The translations under genes were made by a program, and so were the position numbers. Shown piece by piece: positions 23,402-35,022 of a DNA stretch of 64,000 nt. Source of the stretch: Pyronema omphalodes (taxonomy: Eukaryota > Ascomycota > Pezizomycetes > Pezizales > Pyronemataceae); contig JAJJXM010000064.1 of the NCBI GenBank assembly GCA_024516155.1, forward strand, positions 124,001-188,000. Direction: 5' to 3'. Position 1 is the stretch's first letter, and each line of letters begins with the position of its first letter. The notes beneath the pieces were generated by a model. That model saw only the letters and a list, made by a program, of their open reading frames with translations. It ran no database searches and was not told the DNA's origin.

Positions 23402-23825
23402 GCATTGCTGACAAGGATCTTGGAGTCTCGGCCGATGATGGTGCTTGGTATGATATGAGCCTGGATCGTGATGTGTATGGTTGTAATAGGTGTTTTTTTG
23501 TAGACGTACGGCGGGTATTGTAATTGGCCGTATGAGTGTCGTTATCGGCGGAGATGAGCTACGTATCGGTTTACTGATAGAGTTAACAGTCTACGGCATT
23601 CGGTATGCTTCTAAGGGGGTATATCTTCTTGATACTGCCTTTGAATTCATTATTTCGACCTGGAAGCGATCAACACTGTCGAAACATTACGCGTCAGGAT
23701 CAAGGTAATTTCAGTCAAATCAGCCTACTTCATTATTCATTCGGTAGGAAGCATCCTCTTGGATTCTATACGCACAGAAAAACTGATCACCATCGAATGT
23801 AATAGTTTACACCATCCGTGTAACA

Positions 23826-25934
23826 ATGGCAATAATTCACCGCGATACATGCTTATACCTTATCCTAGCCTCGACTATAGCCGGCATTATAATATTCTCA
23901 ACCATCTTCTTAGCGCGCGGTCATGAAGACTCGGCCATTGACGCCGATTTCGCCACTCTGAACACAACAGTCGGACGCTTCAGATTTGAGCCTGAGCCAA
24001 AAGGTCGAGGAACTGTGGGCATTTTACTTAGTTGCACCTTCACATTTTTATTCTGCATCTGGACCGTTGTTCATCCTAATGTTCTTCCGGATTCGACTTT
24101 GTGGACGAGATCAATTTATAAAGCTGTGTCAATGGTTATTGCGGCTATCAACCCCGAGGGTGTGGTGATCAGTGCGTATGGACAATGGCGGGATGCACGA
24201 TTGTTACAGCAGGCTATCAATAACTATTTTGAAAAATTGGATCCACTACCAGAAAATTCTACTGAAACAGATAAAAAAGAAAAGGCAAGGAAAATATCGG
24301 AATGGTTAGGCATGGATGGTGCTTTCTTTGTTGTTATGGGTGGTTTTATCCTCGATGTTTCCTCGTCCAAATCTTCGCAAAATATTACCACACCAAGTAT
24401 AGAAAAATACAGTACAGTTTCTCCAAGGAAATCTTCAAGATACACGGCCACACTCACCCCTCCTGGATTCATCAAGTATCTCCATGAAGGATACTTTATG
24501 TTTGAAACACCACCATTTGATAGGGCCCAGATCGCGGACAAAGGCAAGAAGAGTAATATTGCCAAGGCCCTCTCCGCATCTCAGGCAGTCTGGCTATTAG
24601 TTCAGTCAGCTGCGAGGTGGGACCAGGGGTTGCATGTAACGCAAGTACTCTCTTTAAACTTCGAATAGCACGGTTGGTACTGATTATCTGATAGTTTACT
24701 GGAGATTCACATGCTCATTCAGGTCGCTTGTACGGCTCTTCTCTTTTACTTCTGGTGGTACAAACCACTGGATGTAAACGAGCCTATTCTTCTTAAACTC
24801 GTTAAAGAAGGCGACGGCGACAATTTGGCAGTTACCCCAATCAAGTACATTGAAAATGATCTCCCGGAAGAAAATGCTCTTAAACTTCTCGCAGATATGG
24901 AGCAGGTTAAAATTTTTGATAATGAGCCACTGTCGCACCTAGACCCAGCGGACGTTGAAAGGGGATATAGGGGCGCTCCTTCTACGGCATGGGCCACAGG
25001 ACCGGCCACGGCCTCCACCGCGGTACCGAACGCAAATCCATTAATTTCACCGTACCCAGATCTCCCGGATTGGAAATACATCCATCCTTTACGGCGTCCT
25101 TTCACCATTACAAGATCACAGGGTTGGACCGGTATGACAGTCCGAGCTCTCCACGACATAGTCTTCTACATCACCGGCGGCACAATAACTGAGGATATGA
25201 TTCGAGCACCCGAGGGGTTAAAGCCAAGGCCACGTAAAAACAACTTGGCAACCGAATCAAATTCGTCCCAAAATTCGAATTTCCAGCCTATGTTCCAAAT
25301 TCAAGGAACGGATATGTCAAATACGGTTGTAAGAGATTCAAACAGAGAGGGAACAACAACACCACTAACTTTCAGCGACGAATCAATAACTTTACTCCCT
25401 CAAGTTTCAAAAGAGACACAAAAAAGACCAAAATTTGACCATAGCATAGAAAATAAACGAATGTTTGTTGAAGGAGTGTTCATCTGTGTCATCGCATTTC
25501 TACACGGACTAGCATGGCACTCGTACTTCCCCACAGACACCGAACGTCTAGCATGGAGATTATCCTGCATCGGAATGTTTGCATTCCCTTTACCTGCGAT
25601 TACGATAGCTTCGCTTGGATCCTATCATAATGATTTGTCAGCAACGTTATGGGACGTAGCGTTTGCAGAGTATCAGCACTGGCAATGGGTTTGGCATGCA
25701 CTGTTGTGTGTCTATGATATGGCAAAGGCTCGTCGTAAGAAGGAGACAAGTCCTGAAATTGGATATCTCACTGTATTGGGTCATGTTTTTCTTATTATGA
25801 CTTGTAACTGTTTGGGGTTGGGGTACCTGGTTTGTATTTTGACGATTACTTATGAGTCTTATGCAAGCATTCGTGACCCGCCGCCAACTACTTATGACAC
25901 CCCCAGATGGGCTGATTACTGGCCTCATTTCTAG
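23826..25934 (+). CDS. Multi-pass membrane protein of unknown function (fungal family)
   Basis: I do not recognise a characterised function; the layout resembles a widespread group of uncharacterised fungal membrane proteins. Two exons, 23826-24640 and 24695-25934, give 684 residues. The intron (24641-24694) appears to use a GC donor (GCAAGT) and TAG acceptor. Only this join gives GLHVT-LLEIHMLIQVACTALLFYFWWYKPLDV, a continuous conserved-looking block; the unspliced frame ends after nine more codons. Hydrophobic segments lie at about residues 11-31, 60-80, 165-180 and 275-295, with a cluster of four in the last 170 residues (FVEGVFICVIAFLHGLAW, LSCIGMFAFPLPAITIASLG, then LGHVFLIMTCNCLGLGYL and onward). 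Between them is a charged, Ser/Thr-rich cytosolic-looking stretch. An N-terminal anchor is followed by an NTT sequon. The first ATG at 23826 is taken as the start. It stands alone, far from neighbours. Confidence 0.8.
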
Positions 25935-28900
25935 AATTCTTTTGTTGTTTTTTATGTTACTGTTTGTTATTTGGTTATTAGGTTCAGCTGTTGGGTTGTG
26001 TTATGGTTGGCCGGCGTTTTTCAGTCATTCTTATTGTTTAGATTTCTACACTCTCTCGCCTCGTTTTCTTTCTGCATGTATTTGTATTATGCGTCAGTGT
26101 GAAAAACTCATTACTGACATTGAGCCTTTTCATCATCATCTGCATTTCCCTCCATTCATTACAACCGTCAGCGAACAGCCAAACAGAGACTGTAGAGTGA
26201 TAGTACATGATCTCCATACCAACCACGCTCGTCACGTAGACGCCACACCTGAATTAGAGCATGAATTGGCAGTTTTATAAATTACGAAGCAATTTTTATC
26301 TTTTTTATCATTTTTTAATCTTTCAAACTCGGACCTCATCGGAGGCTGTCTCACCTGTTCATCCTCTGCATTTGTTTGTGGAACGCTGCTTCAACTCATC
26401 AAATGCCAGTTCCATGGCAACAGTCCATTCCCAATACTTACTGAGCTGGACTTTTGACCGTAGAATGTAAATGTTTTGATCATTTTGTATTCTATCCCCG
26501 CATGAGCTACTACAGTCTTCTTCTTCTCTTGCATCCGCAGTTTCTTTCCATGAATGGAAATAATGGTTGGGTACAACGATAGGACCTTGGATACCCATTA
26601 TATTCCCACCACCGGAGATTGTGACGTTAATACCCTACCCTATCCGCAGCCTACGCATGGAACCATAAAATCTCATTGGAAAAGCCAGCGATCAGGTATT
26701 ATGGTTAAGCAATCTGAAATCTGGGATTTCAAGTGTAATCCCGGGTAACCATAAGTATCACGGCGTCTGTTTCATTATATGTAGTTTCCCTGTGCAGTGT
26801 GGATGATCACGTTTTTACAGAATCAAGGACAAAGAAAAAGAAGAAATGGGAATAACTTCATGAATAATGGTTAAACCGTATTCTTATTTTTCGATGATAC
26901 TTCGAGCATATGAGAATACATAATCTGTGAATTTTTGGTCATAAAGAATGTTGCTTTGCTTTCACGAAAGATATTTTTGGTGTAGCCTTGCTAATCCATC
27001 GGAAAACCCTTGCTTAAAAACTTCCATGATGAATTGTGACTTTGTACAGCAGAACCATGGAGTCTTCTCTATCGAAGGCAATGGATGAATTTTGTTTCAT
27101 CGGAAGAATGCATCTCCGAAAGAAAAAATTCAGACGAGGGGATACAGGTGAAGTCAGCTCGAAATTGCACCTTTCATTCCGATTCACTACTAATCATTCA
27201 CCGTAATGTTTTATGTACAAACTGCGTACCTCTTCCTCTAAGTCATAACAAATATCCTGCCTGCAATATCAGATATCCTACGTTATTTTACCAGGGTCCA
27301 GATGGAAGTTCAATTGCATATGTTTCAGAACACCACAGCACGTTTGAACACGACATTGGAATAATTTCTTCTGTAAACATCCGTCTCTGTCGTTATGTCT
27401 CATAGAAGCTAGCGAGGTTGCTGTGTAATATGTAACCATATCTTCAGTCCAGTGTAATTAGTTGTAGCGAGTTGTAACGGGCTGTGACACCAAAACATCG
27501 AAATAGGGCTTGAGATCCCAATTTATTGCTATCTATCTACTATCTAGCTAGTTGATCCCAGTGTTAAATATTTATGCTCTTTGGGTATTTTGGTGACTAT
27601 ACGCAATATTTAGACTCACACTTACGCCCAAGTATGCTGTAATTTAAGATCTTTATATACTCAAGTACTCTTTTCATCCGGTATCCGTTTTCCACCGGTA
27701 GTGTACCGTAGAGCATGCTGTCATGTTCTGTACCGTATACATACCGAACGCTGTAGATTACACAAATTTGAAACCAGAACCCCACATCTAGAACTTTATG
27801 AGGGAATATTATTATATTAGTATATTACCAGGGGTGGAAATTCCGATATCAGGTAGCACTGTGATAGATCATTTTGGTAGATGGTGAACGAATCTAGAAT
27901 CCAGAGTACATAACTGTACGAGTAAAAGTATAACAATACCTGGAACCAGGACCAGGGGGGAGGGTACTTCAGCTCAAATGGTGCTTATGCGTGTACATAT
28001 ATGTATGCAAGTTATGCAGTACAGCAGGAACCCGAGTAGACATATGTATGTACCCAGAGCTCTCATTTACCTGTTTGTCCGTTTTCCTGCTTGACCGTTT
28101 CGAGTTTAAGATTTGCTGTTTATTGAGTACATATTATATATCCAATTATTATAAACGTTGGTAATTATGTACTCACCTACGCATAGTCCCGAAATGTTTT
28201 CTAGATAGTTGAATCCTAGATTCGGAAGTTCTCGGAACTTGGAACCATCAATCATGGCATTAGTTACAATGATCGCTGCTGTTTGTTTCACACTGGAAGA
28301 TCCGGGGGCGGGTGGGACTTGCTGATCAGGGTGCGGTGCTTAAACTTGATGCTTGATGCCTGATGTCTATCCCATCACAGCACGAGGGCACTATGCTGGT
28401 GACTGTAGACTGGAGATCGGGAATTTGATATCAAGAATTCGATGACATATTCTGAAAAGACATTTAGCAGAAAAGTAGTGCTGGCTACATATTTGTCGTT
28501 TCATATTCCATCAACATATTTCCTTAGAGTACGTACGGTACCGTGACAAAAGTGACCGTCACTTTTCTGTGCTAAGCGCCGCGCGGGGTGACGGTCACTT
28601 TTGTCCAGCACCTCGTACATGGACTCAATCTGGACTTTGTTTCACGGTAATGTTCGGTCGAGAGAATAAGATATCACCGGTACCATCCGCCCGGTGCTAC
28701 GGGAGGAGTTTTTATCCTCTACATGAACAAGAGCTTTGGAAGATTCCACCAATATCATGGTTTGTTTACCAATCAATCACGTTTTTTCCGACAAGTCTGC
28801 ACGTTTCTGATTCTTAACATACCATATCACTCGAATAAAATAACGTCGTATGCACGATATTAGTTCCGGTTGTCTCCGAGTCTACGACCGCTAGTAGAAG

Positions 28901-30182
28901 TTGTCGTCTTCTAGCACAGCCGACAGCTTCGTGTACATATGGATCCGTCGAACAGACTAAACAGGTATCGTGCCTTCTTTGTGCAGACTTCTTCAGGACC
29001 TGGTCGAGCTTCTTCTGCAGGGTCGACATCTCGGTACTTCACATCCGGTGGCTTTAGGTTAGGCTGGAGACGCCTTATTCGGGGGTGGCGGATTCTTGGA
29101 CGGCGAACCTGAGCTTGAACCCGGTTCCTGTCTAGCTTTCAGCTTTCCTGGACTCCTGGAGTAGTTCGTGCTGTCTTTACCGCATTGACTAAACGATTTG
29201 GCTATATCAAATCTTGAAAGAGCCGGGGAAATTTTTGTGATGATCATGAAACGCAGTATTTAATTGAAGAAAAACGTGCTGTTCTGCTCTGTGAACTGCA
29301 TACGTAATGGTGATGATGATGCAAAGAGAAAGAAAAAGAAAAAGAAAATTCAATTAAAAAAAAAACGTGCTTAATATATATGCTATGTACTCTGTGCAGT
29401 GAACGTGCTCTTTGATTTCCATCTGCACAGTGCATCGCAGCTCGCGTGGCAATAATTTTGCATAACACGGACTCACAACACCCACACGTTAGTCAGGGAC
29501 TTCCTCCGGTTGGTCCATGCGGGGGAAACTAGAATATTGTGATTATCATTTACTGACAGAAGAAGGTGGAAGTACAATATTTCCGTCCGTGGACGTCGAC
29601 AACTTTTTCGTTAATTTTTCTTCCTTCCTTTTCCCTCAAGAGCTCTTTAGCAGCCTGGGGACGGTAACAACTGAGGGAGGGAGTCTGGAGGAAAGAAATG
29701 CGGAGTGCACTATGCCATGTTTAGGAACGTGGGAAAGCAGGGCTGTTGAAGCCTGTCGGGAAGGCTGTTCTCGCCCTGTACTGTGGGGCTCGCTGTGGCG
29801 CTATAGAAAGCTGCCTAATGGTTATCTATATCGCAATGCGGACGCGTTCGTGTTTATGTCTCGCTGATAATTGCATCGAAAGCCGTAAGTGAAATTTAGC
29901 AGAAAATTAATTCCTCGAACTCGACTGCTCTCGACTGCGTTCGGCCATAGATATCGTCCCGAGATCTCTACCATCGCCTCGGGCTGCAGAATTGGCCTGC
30001 AGAAAGCGGGGCGGACGGCAGGCTCCTGTAGATATATGTGGATGGAAGGGGAGATCCACGGATGAACAACCTGATTCTTCAACCTTACTTGCTTGGATCT
30101 TCTCAGCTGACAACTACTTGAACTGAGAGACTTGAGCGACATCTATCTGTGTTTACATATAGAAAGGAATCCATAACCCTCG
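25935..30182. other. 4.2-kb gene-poor region
   Basis: No securely identifiable gene. It contains an 18-bp perfect inverted repeat (28545-28605) and, on the minus strand at about 29244-28814, two adjacent short ORFs (62 and 71 codons) with charged, non-repetitive composition that might be exons of an orphan gene. A 116-codon plus-strand ORF at 29517-29867 looks like nothing I know. The last ~250 nt belong to the promoter of the Aim6-like gene. Confidence 0.45.
28545..28605. repeat. 18-bp perfect inverted repeat (hairpin, 25-nt loop)
   Basis: GACAAAAGTGACCGTCAC at 28545-28562 is mirrored at 28588-28605. The left arm extends into a second near-palindrome (AAAAGTGAC, one base, GTCACTTTT), so the AAAAGTGAC word occurs three times in both orientations. 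The loop is GC-rich (GCGCCGCGCGGG). It resembles transposon terminal repeats left without an interior, or a designed-looking binding site. No target duplication is visible. Confidence 0.7.
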
Positions 30183-31428
30183 ATGGACAAAAACAGCGAC
30201 AGTTTAACGGAACCATTATTACCTGCCTCCCCCGTAACCGCGACGCCGGAACCAGCGAGTGAAGCAGACGAATCTTACGAAATGCCGCCTACCGTATCCA
30301 GCAAATCCTCAAAATCAGCACGGATATTTCGTATCGCCGCCACGTTTTTGGTGTTTGTATTTATCATTGTGTAAGTACGGAAGTCCAACGTATCGGGTCT
30401 CCTTTTAGGACTCCCCATTCTTTCCTTCTATTCGTCATTCGCTAATAGTGTGTCCAATTGCTCTCAGTGGCCTCACGCAATCCCTCCGAACGCTCCTAAT
30501 TCTCGACTCGGATGACCTAGATATACGCACAGTCCTCCTCCGATGGGGTCTCCCTATGACCACATACTCACATACTATCTACCCCGGCGACTTTACGCGC
30601 GATATCCAACCGCTTCCGATTCATTCCCACAACGATTACTGGCGACGGGTACCTTTCTACTCTGCTTTAGCTGCGGGCGCAACATCGGTGGAGGCGGATG
30701 TATGGCTTTTTCCTGAGAATGGAGAGTTGTATGTGGGTCATGATAAATCATCTTTGTCCAGGAATAGAACTTTGGCGGGATTATATATTGAGCCTATTGC
30801 AAAGCTTTTAGCGGAGAGGAACTCTGCGCTACAGATTGGAGTGGAGGAGAAGGAAGAGGGAATGAGGGGTAAAAGAGGTATCTGGGATACACAACCCTCA
30901 CAGACACTACATCTTTATATCGATATCAAAACACAGGGAGAAGTCACATTGCCGGCTGTGATTCACCACCTGGAGCCATTGCGACAACATGGTTACTTAA
31001 CGACCTGGAATGGGACCAACCTTATCCGTGGTGTCGTCACAGTCCATCTAACTGGCGACACACCTTTTGATTTGATGCTCTCTGCATCTGGTGGGTCGGA
31101 GGGTATTCGGGATTACTTTTACGACTCGCCTGTGACGGAACTCCGGACTGGAAAGTACAATATATCGAATTCTTTAATGTCAACAGCGAACTTTAAAAAG
31201 GAGATTGGAAATGTAGTTTGGGGAAGTGGTGGAATGTCGGAGAGTATGAAAGAGAAGGTTAAAGGGCATATCAAAGAGGCTCATGAGAGGGGAATTGGCG
31301 TTAGGTACTGGGATACGCCTTATTGGCCGATATCTACGAGAGATCAGGTGTGGGGGCAGCTGGTGGCCTGCGGGGTGGATCTGTTGAATGTTGATGACCT
31401 CAAGGGGGCTGCGAGTGGGAAATGGTAG
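30183..31428 (+). CDS. aim6: Aim6-like PLC-type phosphodiesterase, membrane anchored
   Basis: Member of the Aim6 branch of the PLC-like (TIM-barrel) phosphodiesterases. In yeast the gene affects mitochondrial inheritance or respiratory growth, and the true substrate is unknown. Exons 30183-30370 and 30468-31428 are joined by a 97-nt intron (gtaagt...ctcag) to give 382 residues. Residues 1-44 are Ser/Pro/Glu-rich and cytosolic-looking. About 45-65 form a single transmembrane or signal-anchor helix (RIFRIAATFLVFVFIIV), which the intron interrupts, so the barrel should face the lumen or outside. Catalytic-type motifs are HSHNDYW (His115 and His117), EADVW (Glu138 and Asp140), VGHD (His154), LYIDIKT for the metal or base positions, and a closing NVDD. 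NRT and NIS sequons in the barrel fit a secretory location. The start is the ATG at 30183, the first in a frame with a good hydrophobic anchor. Confidence 0.88.
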
Positions 31429-32782
31429 TCGTGACGTGCATTCAGTCTGGATTGAGTAACTCTGATTGAGATGCCAGATAGGATTTGTTATTTTTTTTTT
31501 TTACAAAAAAAGCACCCATCAGCAGCAATAGCTTCTGGAAGCTGGGTCGGATCATTGAACACGGGCACAGCGATGCAATGATGCAGCGATGCAGGAGTTT
31601 TTCCGTAGACACCGTGAAATGTGGATACCTTACCCCATACTTTTGCATCAACTGTACCCTGCTTTTTACCCTTTCCTGGATGCATATCACGATGATTGGA
31701 CATGATGTCTTGTGCTGTGATGTAGCGAGTTTCCATATTGGGCTGCACAGCTGGCGTTCACTTATCTAGGTTTGGTGTAAAGCGTATGTTTTGCACCTTT
31801 TTCCTCGGCGTACGTAGGACATAGGAACAGAGGCACAACATATCAGGAGATTCCCATATGTACAAACGTTTCAACAACTGCCAATGGATGAATTGACCTT
31901 GAACCACAGAGCACCGATTCTGTGATCCTGTGATCAATATTATGGTATGTACCTGTACGGGTAAGGGGCAGCGACATGTGGGGACTCGGACTCTAGCTAG
32001 ATAGCTAGGCTCTATTACACGTGCGGGCCGAGTAGCTTGCGAAATAGCTTCCCTCTTCTCCAATCAACCGGTTGGTCACTGTCCTTCCTAGTCCACTGCC
32101 TTACTTGATACAGCCTCAACCCCATTTCGATCTGTCATGATATCAACTGTATTTGGAGTTAGGGGAAATTTCTGGGTGGAATAATTCTGCCGGAGAGCCC
32201 AGGGAAATTAGCGACCTTACTCTAGAGGAATTATTACTCGCACCAATAGTTCATCGCACCTCTGCAAGCGATAGGGTCTGCATCCCACCAAGGCAGGTCA
32301 TGTATTTATTTACTAAGTAGCTCTACATACGGACACCATACCTTTCCCTCCTTTCACAAAAGTGATACACGATCGTCGACGGGGATGTAATATTCATCGG
32401 GCTAAGACCACCGAATGAGCTTGTCGAAGACCTTCTATCCAGGGGATAAATCGTACCTTGCAGAAGTCTGCAGTAGAGAGCCATCCAAGTCTGCAGAAGA
32501 GCCATGGATGCAGGTGATGCAATCTCCATTAGTTTTTGAAGACGGAGGGAGTTCCAGGAAGTCCGGGGAGCTACCTCTTGCCCTTTTGCCCCCTCTGGTG
32601 TCCTGGTTCCCTAGTTCCCTAGTTTGAATTATGGTGGTGTCGAAGATGAGGTTTAGGTTGTTCACGCATGAGAAGCATGCAGCCGAGAGTTATATATCAC
32701 TCCCCACCCATCCCACACCCCCCCCGCGTGCCCTTGACCTCGACCTTTACGTTATCGACTATCGACGACAACGACGTCGAAG
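31429..32782. other. intergenic region (aim6-like / azgA-like)
   Basis: 1.35 kb between two tandem plus-strand genes, with the 3' UTR of the first (T-rich and A-rich tract near 31490-31508) and the promoter of the second. A short C run sits at 32718-32725. No gene or RNA was recognised. Confidence 0.5.
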
Positions 32783-35022
32783 ATGGGGTTTTGGAAAGCT
32801 TTTGATGATGCGATTGCGGCTTCGCCTGTGGGGTGGTTTTTTCGATTGGAGGGGAGTGGACATGTGAGTATTTTTCTGTTCCATAACAAATTCAAATCCC
32901 TTTTTCTTTTCAACAATTTTGTTATCAACAAAGAATGATGCTAATATATTGACAACAGTTGAAAGCATGGCCGGATACTAGGTTTTCAGTGGAGGTTCGA
33001 GCAGGAATAAGCACTTTTATGACGATGGTATTCAACCCTTCCACGAATTTAATCCAGCCATTGCTAACAAATATTTCCACAGTGTTATGTGATAGCAGCA
33101 AATGTATGTATTATCAATTCCCCGAGTGCACCGAGCTCCATTCTCTGCTTCATCAAAGCTCCCCAAGCTTCGCTGCCGCCACTACCAACGCCCCACTTTC
33201 CTTCGATACGGAATTAACGTCCCCAGGCCTCAATCCTTGCAGAAACTGGCGGACCCTGCGTCAAAGGCCACATTGGCGACAAGGACTATTTTCAAACCGA
33301 CGAATTCAAACAATGTGTCTTCGGTATGCATAAAAAATCCTCTACAACTTCAATCGCATTAAAAATGCATATTTCTAATTTAAATATACAGTGGTGAAGA
33401 AAGACATGGTAACCGCCACCGCCGTTGTCGGTTGTCTCGGTAGTTTCTTTATGGGTCTCTTAACCAACCTCCCCATTGCAATCGCTCCCGGTATGGGTCT
33501 CAACGCCTATTTCGCCTACCAGGTAGTCGGAGTCAACGGCTCTGGAAGTGTCTCCTATGAACTAGCTCTTCTCGCCGTTTTTATTGAAGGGTTTATTTTC
33601 ATCATCCTTTCTTTGCTCGGACTTCGGCAATGGCTTGCACAAATTATTCCCAGCTCCATTAAAATTGCCTGTGGTGCAGGAATTGGTCTCTTCCTAACCC
33701 TTGTTGGTCTTGGTTACGAAGCGGGAATTGGTGCAGTAACAGGATCCCCAGCGACTCCCCTAACTATCGCCGGTTGTCCTCCTCAGTATAGAGATAGCTT
33801 CGGAGTGTGTACCTCACACACTATGCAAAGCCCAACTCTCTGGATTGGTTTTATGTGTGGAGTCGTACTCACTGCATTTTTAATGATGTACAGAGTCAAA
33901 TCAGCTATGGTTATTGGAATCTTGGTCGTTTCGGCTTTCTCCTGGCCTAGAAATTCGGAATTTACCTTCTTCCCTCACAATACAGATGGAGATTCTAGGT
34001 TCGGATTCTTTAAGCAAGTCGTCGCTTTTCACCCTATCACAAAGACTTTAAATGCCATACAGTGGGATGTACACTCTGTACCAAGGGAGTTGGCTATGGT
34101 CATCTTCACCCTACTTTATGTCGATATCTTGGACTGTACCGGAACTCTTTACTCCATGGCACGATTTTCCGGTGCCGTGAACCCAGAAACTGGAGATTTC
34201 GACAGATCAACAATTGCCTACTCAGTTGATGCAGCTGCAATTTCCATCGGAGCGCTCCTTGGAACTTCTCCAGCTGTCGCCTACATTGAATCCGGAGCCG
34301 GTATTGTTGAAGGAGGAAGAACCGGTCTTACCTCAATGGTTACGGGAATTTGTTTCTTCATCTCCATCTTCTTTGCGCCAATCTTCGCTTCTATCCCTCC
34401 CTGGGCGACCGGAGGTGCTTTGATCATGGTCGGCTGTATGATGATGCGTGGAACTTTGGCTATCAATTGGCGTTATCCTGGTGATGCTATCCCGGCTTTT
34501 GTCACGCTTGTTTTCATTCCATTTTCTTACTCTATTGCATATGGATTGATTGCTGGTGTGTTGGTCTACACCACGTTGAACGTGTCGGCATGGGTTTTGA
34601 AGAAGTTGTCAGGAGGAAAGATTGTGCCGGTAGATGAAGATGTGAAGGAGTATTGGAGTTATAAGACTGAGATGAATAGTAACCCAGCTTGGATTGTTCG
34701 CTTGGTAAGCGGAGAGAAGAGGTGGTGGAGAAAGGGAGAGAAACAGGGAATGGCTATGCGGGATGAGGATAGGTTCGAATTGCAGAGACCGGGTGTATCA
34801 CCTGGTCCATCGGAACAGGCTGCATCAATGAGAATGGCGAAAGAGCAAATGGTGGCTTATGAAACGGAAAGTAGGTATGAGGAAGCGACTAGTCACAGGA
34901 GCGAGGTCATGAGTGAGGGCAAGGGAAGCACACAGGGGGGAAGCTTGAGGTATGGGAGGGGGTCGGAGGCTGGCATGAGTGATGGGAAGGGATCTCTAAG
35001 ATATACTGAAAGGAGGCATTGA
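32783..35022 (+). CDS. azgA: AzgA-like purine (hypoxanthine/adenine/guanine) permease
   Basis: Plasma-membrane purine/H+ symporter of the AzgA family. Five exons: 32783-32863, 32959-33027, 33083-33103 (21 nt), 33227-33323 and 33392-35022, giving 632 residues. The small 5' exons read in family order: EGSGH, FSVEVRAGISTFMTM, CYVIAAN, then ASILAETGGPCV and KKDMVTATAVVGCLGSFFMGLLTNLPIAIAPGMGLNAYFAYQVVG, which is the family signature. Downstream are the TGTLYSMARFSG block and SPAVAYIESGAGIVEGGRTGLTS. About 12-14 transmembrane segments are visible up to residue ~520, then a hydrophilic tail rich in Arg, Ser, Glu and Gly. Introns are 95, 55, 123 and 68 nt. The third acceptor was chosen because only it continues the frame into ASILAETGG. 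Neighbours are unrelated, so there is no purine-catabolism cluster here. The first ATG (32783) gives the expected short N-terminus. Confidence 0.93.

Larger units (their letters stand above)
21683..23825. other. gene-poor region upstream of membrane-protein gene
   Basis: No gene recognised. It contains a 115-bp segment bounded by 13-bp inverted repeats (22490-22502 and 22592-22604), a small hairpin with 8-bp arms (23251-23258 and 23266-23273) and a perfect 20-bp palindrome (23382-23401). The final ~350 nt are the promoter and leader of the gene starting at 23826. Confidence 0.5.

Noticed and set aside
24641..24668. Unspliced end of the first membrane-protein exon (short 280-residue protein)
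   Set aside because: The nine extra residues are unlike the family and the following frame resumes with a conserved-looking helix. Splicing with the GC donor explains both.
28545..28605. Interpretation of the 18-bp inverted repeat as a full MITE
   Set aside because: No target duplication and almost no interior. Kept only as a repeat of unknown origin.
30183..35022. A metabolic gene cluster formed by the Aim6-like and purine-permease genes
   Set aside because: They are separated by 1.35 kb with independent promoters and have no known shared pathway.
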